Assembly (NCBI GenBank): GCA_947172645.1
Contig: CAMWBY010000008.1
Location: forward strand, 97,957 to 161,956
DNA length: 64,000 nucleotides
Source of the DNA: an uncultured Lachnospiraceae bacterium
Lineage (GTDB): Bacteria; Bacillota; Clostridia; Lachnospirales; Lachnospiraceae
Reading direction: 5' to 3'
Within the stretch, counting starts at the first letter, position 1; every line of letters begins with the position of its first letter. The position numbers and the translations under genes were made by a program. Below, in pieces: positions 54,998-63,416 of the stretch. The notes under the pieces are model-generated. The model saw only the letters and a program-made list of their open reading frames with translations, ran no database searches and was not told where the DNA came from.

Positions 54998-55792
54998 GTG
55001 AAAAAAATCGCAATCATCACCGGAGCAAGCACAGGGCTTGGCAGGGAATTTGCCAAAGTCATCCGAAAGAAAGAAGAAATCGACGAAATCTGGGCAATCG
55101 CCAGACACCAAGACAAACTAAACCGGTTAAGAAAACAATTGGGAAAGAAAATCCGCCCGGTTCCCATGGACTTATCCAAATCGGATAAAATCGAAAAGCT
55201 TGGCGATATGCTCTCCGCAGAGCAAGCCACAGTGCTGTACCTTATCAATAACGCAGGTTATGCAAAGTTTTGTTCTTACGGCGATTTAAGCGTGAGAGAC
55301 TCCATCAACATGATTGACTTAAATATCAGCGGCGTCGTGGCGATGGGGCTTATCTGCATCCCCTTCATGCCCCGTGGGAGCCATATCATCAACGTTTCTT
55401 CCCAGGCCGCCTTCCAACCGCTGCCATACCAGAATCTGTACAGCTCCACGAAAGCTTTCGTCCGCAACTATACAAGGGCGCTGAACGTGGAACTGAAAGA
55501 CCGTGGCATCACTGCCACCGCAGTATGCCCGGGATGGCTGAAGACCAACCTGTATGAAAGAGCGGATATTGGCGCCGCCAAAGCCACGAAACGTTTCTAT
55601 GGTATGAATACGCCGGACAAAGTAGCGCGAAAAGCCGTAGAGGACGCCGAAAAGGGCAAGGACATCTCCATCTACAGTTTCTACGTCAACTTCTGCCATA
55701 TAGGCGCAAAACTGCTGCCGCAGAAGCTCATGATGGAGCTGTGGCTGCGGCAGCAGCATATAAACCCTTATTCCCTGCCATCCCAACAGTAA
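54998..55792 (+). CDS. Short-chain dehydrogenase/reductase
   Basis: A 264-residue SDR-fold enzyme. The NAD(P)-binding GASTGLGREFA motif (about 9-19), NNAGYAKF (about 85), catalytic Ser in NVSSQAAF and YSSTKAFVRNY (YxxxK, about 150) are all intact. AVCPGWLKTNLYER follows. Substrate unknown; the family reduces or oxidises small alcohols and ketones. The start is GTG 54998 with GAGGG five bases upstream; a TTG at 54977 has no ribosome site. Its 3' end overlaps the convergent PurF-like gene by 25 bases. Confidence 0.9.
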   Translation: MKKIAIITGASTGLGREFAKVIRKKEEIDEIWAIARHQDKLNRLRKQLGKKIRPVPMDLSKSDKIEKLGDMLSAEQATVLYLINNAGYAKFCSYGDLSVRDSINMIDLNISGVVAMGLICIPFMPRGSHIINVSSQAAFQPLPYQNLYSSTKAFVRNYTRALNVELKDRGITATAVCPGWLKTNLYERADIGAAKATKRFYGMNTPDKVARKAVEDAEKGKDISIYSFYVNFCHIGAKLLPQKLMMELWLRQQHINPYSLPSQQ

Positions 55793-57174
55793 GTGCACAG
55801 CTTGCACTTATCGATTCCCACGGAGGCAGTCATATCATCCAGCCTATGATACCGGAGAGAAGTGAAATTCAGCTTCTCTCTTATTTTTTCCAACATATCA
55901 CGATATTCCGTACTGTCAGGATTCGCATAGACAGACAGATTCGGATATTTATTCTCCCCTTCAATCTCCTGGATTACCCGGCGGGCAATCAGCTCCATCT
56001 CGGAAGTGGAACGGGAGAAATTCAGATATTTACAGCCAAACAGAAGCGGCGGACATGCCGGACGGATATGTACTTCCCCCGCCCCACTCTGATAGAGAAA
56101 TTCCGTCGTCTCCCGAAGCTGCGTGCCACGCACGATGGAATCGTCAATGAGAAGAAGGCTTCTGCCTTTAATCAAATCATGTACCGGAATGAGTTTCATC
56201 TTCGCAATCAGGTTCCTCTGGCTCTGTATGGTAGGCATGAACGACCGGGGCCATGTGGGCGTGTATTTAATAAAGGGCCTGGAAAAAGGAATCCCCGACT
56301 CATTGGCGTAGCCAATCGCATGCGCCGTGCCGGAATCCGGCACCCCCGCCACAATATCAGGCCGCACATCATCCCGCTTGGCCAGCATGGCGCCACAGTT
56401 ATAACGCATCTCTTCCACGCTGATTCCCTCGTAAGAAGAGGACGGATAGCCATAATAAACCCACAGGAACGTACAGATTTTCATTTCGTTTCCCGGCGCC
56501 GCAAGCGTCGTTACCCCTTCCGGCGTAACGGCAACAATCTCACCGGGGCCAAGCTCCCGCTCAGGCGCATACCCCAGATTCAGATAAGCGAAACTTTCAA
56601 AAGAAACGCAGAACGCATCTTCCTTGCGTCCCACCGTCACCGGCGTGCGTCCGTATCTGTCCCTGGCCGCATAAATCCCTTTTGGCGTCATAAGAAGAAA
56701 CGTCATGGAACCGTCAATCAGCTCCTGCGCGTACCGAATCCCCTCAATCAGATTATCCCTCTGGTTAATCACCGCCGCCACAAGCTCCGTCACATTGATG
56801 TCGCCGCCGCTCATCTCCAGGAAATGGCCATGTCCTCTCTCGAAGAAATTCTTCACGATTTCATCTTTATTGTTAATCTTTCCTACCGTCGTAATCGCAT
56901 AAGTGCCGTGATGGGAACGCACAATCAACGGCTGTGGCTCATAATCAGAGATACATCCGATACCAAAAGTCCCGTGCATGGTATTCGCGTCCTTGTCGAA
57001 TTTCGTGCGGAAAGGAGCGTTCTCAATATTATGGATGGCCCTGTCAAACCCATTCTCTTTGCTGTAAACCGCCATCCCGGCACGCCGCGTCCCCAGATGG
57101 GAATGATAATCCGTCCCGAAAAACAAATCGAATACACAGTCCTGCTTCGATGCCACTCCAAAAAAACCACCCAT
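55768..57174 (-). CDS. Amidophosphoribosyltransferase-like protein lacking the catalytic Cys
   Basis: A 468-residue PurF-family protein: an N-terminal class II glutamine-amidotransferase domain (about 1-230; YHSHLGTRRAGMAVY, MHGTFGIGCISDYEPQ) and a C-terminal phosphoribosyltransferase domain with the PRPP loop IDDSIVRGTQ (about 343-352). Normal PurF begins MCGI with Cys as nucleophile; this one reads MGGFFGV, so glutamine cannot be hydrolysed in the usual way. C-terminal CKLCTYC (about 457) may bind metal or an Fe-S cluster. The ATG at 57174 has GGAGG upstream, so the missing Cys is not a start error. It may use free ammonia or have another role. Confidence 0.85.
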   Translation of the reverse strand: MGGFFGVASKQDCVFDLFFGTDYHSHLGTRRAGMAVYSKENGFDRAIHNIENAPFRTKFDKDANTMHGTFGIGCISDYEPQPLIVRSHHGTYAITTVGKINNKDEIVKNFFERGHGHFLEMSGGDINVTELVAAVINQRDNLIEGIRYAQELIDGSMTFLLMTPKGIYAARDRYGRTPVTVGRKEDAFCVSFESFAYLNLGYAPERELGPGEIVAVTPEGVTTLAAPGNEMKICTFLWVYYGYPSSSYEGISVEEMRYNCGAMLAKRDDVRPDIVAGVPDSGTAHAIGYANESGIPFSRPFIKYTPTWPRSFMPTIQSQRNLIAKMKLIPVHDLIKGRSLLLIDDSIVRGTQLRETTEFLYQSGAGEVHIRPACPPLLFGCKYLNFSRSTSEMELIARRVIQEIEGENKYPNLSVYANPDSTEYRDMLEKIREKLNFTSLRYHRLDDMTASVGIDKCKLCTYCWDGRE

Positions 57175-57341
57175 AGTTGTCCTCCATTCTCGACTGTCAA
57201 AAGTAAAACGGACAAAATCCGCCTGCAATATGTATATACCCTCCGGTCCCAAATATCCGAAGCACTTTTCATACTACCATATTAACTTCCTGTCCGCAAG
57301 ATGCCACCTGCCGCCAGGCTTCCATCCGCTTAGCCGGCACT

Positions 57342-58370
57342 CTACCGCAGCTCCACCTTAAGCTGCGCCAAGTCTTCCTCCGTCGTAGACCAACTCGTGG
57401 CAAGACGCACCACCGTGTGGTTTTCATCAGGCTTCTCCCAGAAGCTAAAGGCCAGTTTTTCCCTTAGTTTCTCCACCTGCTCATCTTCGAGAATAATAAA
57501 CTGCTGATTGGTAGGGGATTCCAGATAAAAAGCGATTCCCGCCTCACGCACAATCTCTTTCATCTGCTCCGCCATCTCCACCGCGCGCCTGCTGATATCA
57601 AAATAAAGATTGTCGGAAAAAAGTGTGTCAAACTGGATGCCCAGAAGCCTCCCCTTGGCAAGCAAGGCGCCATGGCGCTTCATAATAGTCAGAAAATGTT
57701 TCGGCGTATTCCGTTTCGTGAACACCACCGCTTCCCCGCACAGTGCCCCTACCTTGGTTCCGCCTATGTAGAACACATCGCACAGCCTGGCTATATCTTC
57801 CAGAGTCAAGTCCGCTTCCCTGCTCATCAGCCCGTATCCCAGCCTGGCGCCGTCAATATAGAGCGGCATCTCATACTCTTTGCAAATATCGTAAATCTCC
57901 TGTAGCTCTTCCTTAGAGTAAAGCGTTCCATACTCTGTCGGATAGGACAGATAAACCATCCCCGGAAATACCATATGTTCATAGTTTACATCCTGATAAA
58001 ATTCTTTCAGGTAACGCTCCAGCCCGGCCGGCTCAATCTTACCGTTCTTCTGGTCAATCCCCAACACCTTATGTCCCGTGCCCTCGATTGCCCCCGCCTC
58101 ATGGGTACTCACATGTCCGGTCTTCGCGGCAACCACGCCCTCATCTTCCCGTAATAAGGCCGAGATAACTACCGCGTTCGTCTGTGTGCCTCCCGCCAGG
58201 AAAAAAACTTCCGCTTCCGGACAGCCGCATGCATCTTTGATTTTCCTGCGTGCGCTCTCACAGTACGGGTCGCTGCCATACCCCGACAGATACTCGAAGT
58301 TCGTCTCCACAAGCCGCTGCAGAATTTTCGGATGCGCCCCCGCAATATAATCATTTTCAAACGAAACCAT
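57342..58370 (-). CDS. Threonine aldolase family PLP enzyme
   Basis: A 342-residue fold-type I PLP protein of the beta-eliminating lyase/low-specificity threonine aldolase family, which splits threonine to glycine and acetaldehyde. MVSFENDYIAGAHPKILQRL opens it. FLAGGTQTNAVVISAL (about 60) grips the cofactor phosphate, THEAGAIE follows, LYIDGARLGYGL (about 170) contacts PLP, and the Schiff-base Lys is in YIGGTKVGALCGEAV (about 205). Start ATG 58370 gives a family-like N-terminus; the frame reaches 58436 inside the next gene. Only five bases separate it from the PH-like gene. Confidence 0.88.
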   Translation of the reverse strand: MVSFENDYIAGAHPKILQRLVETNFEYLSGYGSDPYCESARRKIKDACGCPEAEVFFLAGGTQTNAVVISALLREDEGVVAAKTGHVSTHEAGAIEGTGHKVLGIDQKNGKIEPAGLERYLKEFYQDVNYEHMVFPGMVYLSYPTEYGTLYSKEELQEIYDICKEYEMPLYIDGARLGYGLMSREADLTLEDIARLCDVFYIGGTKVGALCGEAVVFTKRNTPKHFLTIMKRHGALLAKGRLLGIQFDTLFSDNLYFDISRRAVEMAEQMKEIVREAGIAFYLESPTNQQFIILEDEQVEKLREKLAFSFWEKPDENHTVVRLATSWSTTEEDLAQLKVELR

Positions 58371-58375
58371 ATATC

Positions 58376-58756
58376 TTACAAACCTGCCTTTCCTCGAAGA
58401 TATTCTACCCATTCCTTTCTCTTCATGACAGAGCATTTCAACTTCTTATCTTTGCCGCTCTCTACGTCCTTGACGGTCACCAAAATACCCGTCGGGATTA
58501 TCGGAATCACCCCGCCTACATTGACAAGCTTCAACGCCTTAATATCGCCGTACTTGACGGAGAAACTACCTGTCCCCAGGAAACTGGCCACAAAAATAAA
58601 CTTCTCGTCGGTAAAAAAGTAATTCCCGCTTATCTGGGATGTAAACTGCCACAAATCTCCCTTTGTGTGCTCGACAATATGGTCTCCCTCTTCTATAAAC
58701 TCTTTCTCCCTAAGCGTCGCCTCCCACTTGGCCACTGCATCCGGTTTTAATTTCAT
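58376..58756 (-). CDS. Small PH/GRAM-like domain protein
   Basis: A 126-residue soluble protein with mostly beta pattern: GDLWQFTSQISGNYFFTDEK, FVASFLGTGSFSVKYGDIKA, then a C-terminal helix (RKEWVEYLRGK). The layout of strands and final helix looks like bacterial PH or GRAM domains. No catalytic motif is visible. It is upstream of and probably co-transcribed with the threonine-aldolase-like gene. Function unknown. Confidence 0.7.
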   Translation of the reverse strand: MKLKPDAVAKWEATLREKEFIEEGDHIVEHTKGDLWQFTSQISGNYFFTDEKFIFVASFLGTGSFSVKYGDIKALKLVNVGGVIPIIPTGILVTVKDVESGKDKKLKCSVMKRKEWVEYLRGKAGL

Positions 58757-58868
58757 TTGTCCGCAACCCCTTTACATTTTTTATTTATTTTTATAATATT
58801 AGCATAATCAAACTTAGAGTTCTATAGGAATAGAGGATTATTTTTACCAGGCAGACAAGGGGATTAAC

Positions 58869-60011
58869 ATGAAAATTGTAATAGCAATCGATTCACTGAA
58901 AGGAAGCCTGTCTTCTTTGGAAGCAGGGCGCGCAGCCGAACAGGGCATCCGCCGGGCAATGCCGGATGCAGAGATATGTGTCCGCCCTCTGGCGGACGGC
59001 GGGGAAGGCACGGTGGAAGCCTTAACCCGCGGTATGGGCGGAAACCTGGAATGCGTCACCGTGACGGGGCCGTTAGGCCGTCCTGTAAGCTGTACCTACG
59101 GAATCCTCCCGAAGCGGCAAACCGCCGTCATCGAGATGTCCGGCGCTGCGGGCATCACCCTTGTGCCGGAAGCAGAGCGGAATCCTCTCCATACCACCAC
59201 CTACGGCGTTGGCGAGACGATAAAGGACGCCATATCAAAGGGATGCAGACATTTTATCATCGGCATCGGCGGCAGCGCAACCAACGACGGCGGTATCGGG
59301 ATGCTGCAGGCCCTGGGTTTTGGGATGCTCGGTGAAGACGGAAAGCAGGTGTGTTTCGGCGCAAACGGGCTGCATGGGCTGACAGCCATCGCGGATGACT
59401 GTGTTATCCCCGCATTGAAAGAATGCGATTTCCGGGTGGCATGCGACGTGACCAACGTTCTGTGCGGCGAAAAGGGATGCAGCGCCGTATTCGGCCCCCA
59501 GAAAGGAGCCACCCCTGAGATGATTGGCCGGATGGACGGCTGGCTGGAAAGCTACGCCGCGCTGACCGCGGAAAAATATGGGATTTCTTATGCCAATAAA
59601 CCCGGAACCGGGGCGGCCGGCGGGCTCGGATTTGCTTTCCTTTCTTATTTAGACGCCGTACTGGAACCAGGTATTGACATCATCCTGGAAGAGACGGGAC
59701 TGGAAGACGAAATAAAAACCGCAGATATCGTCGTGACAGGAGAAGGACGTCTTGACGGACAGACCATGATGGGCAAAGCCCCCATCGGCGTAGCCGCTCT
59801 GGCTAAAAAATATGACATTCCTGTCATAGCTTTGTCCGGCTCTGTATCCAAAGACGCTTCCCTCTGCAATGCACACGGCATAGACGCTTTCTTCCCCATC
59901 CTTCGAAGCGTCCAGACTTTACAGGAAGCCATGGAACCCGAAAATGCGGCGGCAAATATGCGTGACGCTGCGGAACAGGCGTTTTGCCTAATCAGGCTGT
60001 TTCGCCCATAA
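58869..60011 (+). CDS. glxK: Glycerate kinase (GlxK/GarK family)
   Basis: A 380-residue kinase of the type I glycerate kinase family, converting glycerate to phosphoglycerate with ATP. IAIDSLKGSLSSLEAGRAAE (about 5-24), RPLADGGEGTVEAL (about 39-52), IGIGGSATNDGGIGMLQALG (about 135) and PGTGAAGGLGFAFL are family hallmarks. AAGGGG precedes the ATG. It faces the minus-strand PH-like gene across a 112-base gap in which I saw no secure promoter. The family is certain; the choice of 2- or 3-phosphoglycerate as product is not. Confidence 0.94.
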   Translation: MKIVIAIDSLKGSLSSLEAGRAAEQGIRRAMPDAEICVRPLADGGEGTVEALTRGMGGNLECVTVTGPLGRPVSCTYGILPKRQTAVIEMSGAAGITLVPEAERNPLHTTTYGVGETIKDAISKGCRHFIIGIGGSATNDGGIGMLQALGFGMLGEDGKQVCFGANGLHGLTAIADDCVIPALKECDFRVACDVTNVLCGEKGCSAVFGPQKGATPEMIGRMDGWLESYAALTAEKYGISYANKPGTGAAGGLGFAFLSYLDAVLEPGIDIILEETGLEDEIKTADIVVTGEGRLDGQTMMGKAPIGVAALAKKYDIPVIALSGSVSKDASLCNAHGIDAFFPILRSVQTLQEAMEPENAAANMRDAAEQAFCLIRLFRP

Positions 60012-60016
60012 ATACC

Positions 60017-60202
60017 TCAGCTTTCCTCCAAGTCAAATAATTTCCCTGTGGCAAAGGGGCTGCCTACGTCGCACCGCCCGTGATGATAGGCTTTCTTCAC
60101 TTCCCCCTTGGCCACATCTTCGGATGCCTCCACCTTAATGCGGCTGACGCCGCCCTGCGCCATACTATCCAACATCCTGATTACATCATCGATTTCCGAC
60201 AT
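60017..60202 (-). CDS. Small conserved-looking hypothetical protein
   Basis: A 61-residue soluble protein, MSEIDDVIRMLDSMAQGGVS then an acidic/basic centre and YHHGRCDVGSPFATG near the end. The HHGRCDVGSP motif with one Cys and two His looks conserved-type, possibly metal-binding, but I do not recognise a function. ATG 60202 follows AGGAGG. It ends 5 bases from the glycerate kinase stop, in convergent orientation. Confidence 0.65.
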   Translation of the reverse strand: MSEIDDVIRMLDSMAQGGVSRIKVEASEDVAKGEVKKAYHHGRCDVGSPFATGKLFDLEES

Positions 60203-60377
60203 GATTTTCCTCCTTCCGCTCTGCTTTTCTCCCCGATATGATAACAATAGCAGAAAAAGCAACAACAGAACACATCACTTTTCATTTTTCCAAAAAAAAT
60301 TTTTATTTTCTGGAAAACTGTAAGATTTCATGCTTCCCGGAACGGATTATTTCACGAAAGGAGGCAGCACAACGATT

Positions 60378-60935
60378 ATGAAAGCAAACGAACAAAATTT
60401 TATTTCCCTGATAAAAGCTGGCCGGGAAGAAGGCATTCTATATGTCATTGAGACCTATGGCGGGCTGCTCAAATCCGTCGTAAACAAGCGACTCTCTGCA
60501 TTCCCGGATAAAGCGGAGGAATGCATGAACGACATTTTCTTCGGCATCTGGCAGAATATTGACCGCTTCGACGAGACGAAAGGCTCCTTCACCGCCTGGG
60601 CATGCGGCGCCGCAAGGTTGGAGGCTATCGATACCCTGCGCAGGCTACAGCGCGAAAAAACGACTGTCACTCTGGAAGATATGGAAATCCCACAGGAGGA
60701 CCCCTCTCTGCTTCAAACCATCGAGCGGGAACTGTCGGAAGAGACGGAAGCAGTCTTAAACTGTCTTTCCGAGAAAGACAGAGAGCTTTTCCAAAGGATT
60801 TATCTGGAAGACCAGGATCATGAAACCGCCGGACAGGCTATGGGCATGAGCAAAGACAATGTCTACGTGAGGATTTTCCGCGGCAAAAAGAAAATTCGCA
60901 GAATGTTCCAGGAAGGAAGGAGGATAAACATATGA
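60378..60935 (+). CDS. ECF-like RNA polymerase sigma factor
   Basis: A 185-residue sigma-70 family protein. Region 2 covers ECMNDIFFGIWQNIDRFDET with FTAWACGAARLEAIDTLRRL (about 46-95); region 4 covers LSEKDRELFQRIYLEDQDHE and MSKDNVYVRIFRGKKKIRRM (about 130-180). The small size and lack of region 3 fit the ECF group. The ATG at 60378 is 13 bases after GGAGG, rather distant; an ATG at 60330 in frame has none. The stop overlaps the next start (ATGA), so it is coupled to its probable anti-sigma partner. Confidence 0.88.
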   Translation: MKANEQNFISLIKAGREEGILYVIETYGGLLKSVVNKRLSAFPDKAEECMNDIFFGIWQNIDRFDETKGSFTAWACGAARLEAIDTLRRLQREKTTVTLEDMEIPQEDPSLLQTIERELSEETEAVLNCLSEKDRELFQRIYLEDQDHETAGQAMGMSKDNVYVRIFRGKKKIRRMFQEGRRINI

Positions 60936-62044
60936 ACGCAGAATTTTATCAACTGGCAAATCAACTGACGGCCGACTCCCAATCAGACAGCGCCGCCCCA
61001 TCCAAACGCCTGAGCGGTAAGGAAATCAGTCGCTACAGCGATACGGTCCTTGCAAGAATACACGCCAGTGAGAAACAAAACACGATAGCAGACCGACAGA
61101 AACATTGTAAAACGAAAGGACGCGCACACCGCATGCTGAAATATACGGCTGCCGCCGCCTGCACCGCACTCCTCCTATGCGCAACCGTATTCAGTGAAGA
61201 CGCGCACGCCGCCATAGAACATATCAGCTGGAGCATAAGTTCTGCTCTTAGCCTGCCCGACGACCTGGCAAACTACCGTGAAGTCATCAACACTTCCGCT
61301 ATAGATAAGGGATATGTCATCACACTGCAGGAAGTCGTGGCCGCAGACGAAAAACTGGTCGTCAACTACACAATCCAACGGGAGGACGGGCAGTCCATGG
61401 GCGAAATTCCCGCCGTCACTTACGACCGGCTCTACATCAACGGCATCAGGCAGTTCGGGGGCGCTTCCGGCAGCAGCGGATTTCTGGACGACGCCCACAC
61501 GGCAGTAGGTATCAGCTGGGCCTTTGATATCGAAAATATGGACATGGCAAAGGAAAATACTTACCGTCTTCATGTGAACGCCCTGCAGGAAGATACAAAA
61601 GACGCCGTCAAGGGCAGTTGGGATTTCTCCTTCTGCGCAGACGGCTCAGAACTAATCGCAGACACGGTACGCATTCCCATCAAGAAAGAATTTACCCCGG
61701 AAGAAGGCATAACCATCACCCTGGAGGAGCTGACGCTAAATGAACTGGAACAGAGAGTCTCATACCGTGTCAGCAACAGTACCGACAAAAATGCCTGCCA
61801 GCTTCTTCGTATCGACGCCACAGACAGCACCGGAAAGCAGGTACAATTTGAGACAAAGGTTTTCGATGGCGCCACCGGAGACGGATATATGCAAAACGCG
61901 GAAATCCTGCTTGACGGACGGATTGACCCCACGGCCAAGACCGTGGCAATGACCCTGTATGCCACAAGCCTGCCCGAAGAAAGCGGCCAAATGAGCAATG
62001 ATTACACGCAAGTTGGGGAACCCTTTGAACTTCGCATCCAATGA
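60932..62044 (+). CDS. DUF4179-type membrane protein, probable anti-sigma factor
   Basis: A 370-residue protein: a cytoplasmic N-terminus (about 1-66) with conserved LSGKEISRYSDTVLARIH, one membrane helix (about 68-88) and an extracellular beta-rich DUF4179-like domain (about 95-370; ITLEELTLNELEQRVSYRVS). Members typically follow an ECF sigma gene; the start overlaps its stop. By family logic the cytoplasmic part holds the sigma factor and the outside part senses an envelope signal. The signal is unknown. Confidence 0.85.
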   Translation: MNAEFYQLANQLTADSQSDSAAPSKRLSGKEISRYSDTVLARIHASEKQNTIADRQKHCKTKGRAHRMLKYTAAAACTALLLCATVFSEDAHAAIEHISWSISSALSLPDDLANYREVINTSAIDKGYVITLQEVVAADEKLVVNYTIQREDGQSMGEIPAVTYDRLYINGIRQFGGASGSSGFLDDAHTAVGISWAFDIENMDMAKENTYRLHVNALQEDTKDAVKGSWDFSFCADGSELIADTVRIPIKKEFTPEEGITITLEELTLNELEQRVSYRVSNSTDKNACQLLRIDATDSTGKQVQFETKVFDGATGDGYMQNAEILLDGRIDPTAKTVAMTLYATSLPEESGQMSNDYTQVGEPFELRIQ

Positions 62045-62099
62045 GTTGCCAAAGAAGTGTCTTACATGTTTTTCTTTAATATGATGATGTCCTAAAATA

Positions 62100-62132
62100 T
62101 ATACCCCAGGGATAACGCCTGGGGTATATTTT
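62100..62132 (+). terminator. Terminator after the sigma/anti-sigma operon
   Basis: A perfect 11-bp stem, TATACCCCAGG (62100-62110) and CCTGGGGTATA (62118-62128), 7-base loop, then TTTT. With A/T-rich sequence on both sides it could also end transcription from the right. Confidence 0.85.
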
Positions 62133-62219
62133 CACGTAACACTTGCAATCATCATCCGTCTCAAACATAAGAGATAAATTCAACATTTAAAACGGTCTCT
62201 TCCGCTTACAATGCAGTTC

Positions 62220-62444
62220 TCAATCCTCTTCTGACACAACAACAGAAAAAAACTTCGCCATCAGCGGAATATAGGTCGCAACAAAAACGGCGGCTGCAAT
62301 CCCCGCTGCCTGCTTCCTGTTCTTTTCCGGTATTCTCATACCCGCCAAAATCCCCATAGAAAAAAGGCAGAATTTTAGCATCGCCAAATCCTTCCAGTCA
62401 CTTTTCTTTATATACCTATCTGCATAATCAAACAATTTCTTCAT
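62220..62444 (-). CDS. Small membrane protein
   Basis: A 74-residue protein: amphipathic N-terminus MKKLFDYADRYIKKSDWKDL, then two hydrophobic segments (about 23-37 and 45-68). Similar small proteins of Clostridia have been labelled permease fragments of phosphate ABC transporters, which nothing in the sequence supports. It follows the Mrr-like gene on the same strand. Function unknown. Confidence 0.6.
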   Translation of the reverse strand: MKKLFDYADRYIKKSDWKDLAMLKFCLFSMGILAGMRIPEKNRKQAAGIAAAVFVATYIPLMAKFFSVVVSEED

Positions 62445-62498
62445 CTAACCCCTTCCTTTCCGGCAGATTATTCTGCTATATCTTTCACACTATCACTT

Positions 62499-63368
62499 TT
62501 AAATAGATAAGAACCATGCCTCATCTATTATGTAATCATTCACCGGGGCAACTCCTAATTGCAATTCTTTTAATTTATCTACTAATTCCTCTCCGTCAAC
62601 TAAGTCAATCGGAGTAGCACCCGGTCTGTTTGCCTCTTCAATGGCAGGTCCCGAAAATTTTCCGGTTGTTATAAAAAGCCCTTTGTCATCCCTCCCCTGC
62701 ATAGCGCCTCTGAAATCCCGAATTTCTCCGGTGCCTACCGCCCCTGCATATCTCTTGCATTGAAACAACATATGAAAACTGATTATGCCATTCAATTTTA
62801 CAATTCCCATTCCGTCAATCCCGCCGTCTCCTGTTTTCCCAGTAACCTTAACTTGTGTGAACCCCGACTCTCTAAGCAGCCTCTGCGTTAATCGTTCGAA
62901 AGCGTCCGGTTTCAAATTCAGCAGAACATTTTTTAATTTTTCACGCCAAGATTGTATTTCTTCCGGGGCATCCACACCATCATTTTCCAGATTCTCATCT
63001 TCGGTATTGACCTCATGGGCGTCCTGCGCTTTTAAAGAAGTCATTTCACGAACTTTTTGCACGATTTTTTCAGGGTTAATTTTTTCCAACTCTCGCCCTT
63101 TTGTTGTTAAAGCCCATACGCCACGCGAAGAATTCTCTAAAATTCCTACTTTCTTCATATATGACCTTGTCCAGGCTAATCGATATTCAACCTCTGTCTT
63201 ACTGCTGTTACCGTGCATAATTTCTTGTACTTCTGATGGCAGCTCCAATATCTCAATTGTTCTATCGTCTATTTCTCTGATTGTCCCGGAACCTCCTAAA
63301 TCCTTCATAGCCTGAAGTAGTTCGCACATCATATCGTTATAAGCAGGTACCTCTAAAGAATTCACCAT
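62499..63368 (-). CDS. mrr: Mrr-type restriction endonuclease
   Basis: A 289-residue protein with an N-terminal winged-helix Mrr_N domain (about 1-95; LAWTRSYMKKVGILENSSRG) and a C-terminal PD-(D/E)xK Mrr_cat domain (about 150-285). The core GKTGDGGIDGMG...LFQCKRYAG holds the catalytic Asp and Gln-x-Lys. Mrr enzymes cut DNA carrying methylated bases (type IV restriction) and act alone. ATG 63368 has AAGGAG six bases upstream. No methylase or other defence gene is adjacent. Confidence 0.9.
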   Translation of the reverse strand: MVNSLEVPAYNDMMCELLQAMKDLGGSGTIREIDDRTIEILELPSEVQEIMHGNSSKTEVEYRLAWTRSYMKKVGILENSSRGVWALTTKGRELEKINPEKIVQKVREMTSLKAQDAHEVNTEDENLENDGVDAPEEIQSWREKLKNVLLNLKPDAFERLTQRLLRESGFTQVKVTGKTGDGGIDGMGIVKLNGIISFHMLFQCKRYAGAVGTGEIRDFRGAMQGRDDKGLFITTGKFSGPAIEEANRPGATPIDLVDGEELVDKLKELQLGVAPVNDYIIDEAWFLSI

Positions 63369-63416
63369 TTTTGTCTCCTTCTCTTTAATAGATATAACTG
63401 TTTCTCCGTATACCAT

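Noticed and set aside
55741..57285. Long plus-strand open frame (514 codons)
   Set aside because: It is exactly antisense to the PurF-like gene, has no recognisable domain and no ribosome site; it is a shadow of codon use in the real gene.
60285..60320. Hairpin between the small gene and the sigma gene
   Set aside because: TTTTCCA/TGGAAAA arms enclose an A/T-rich loop; no strand has a proper GC stem plus T run and position relative to promoters is unclear.
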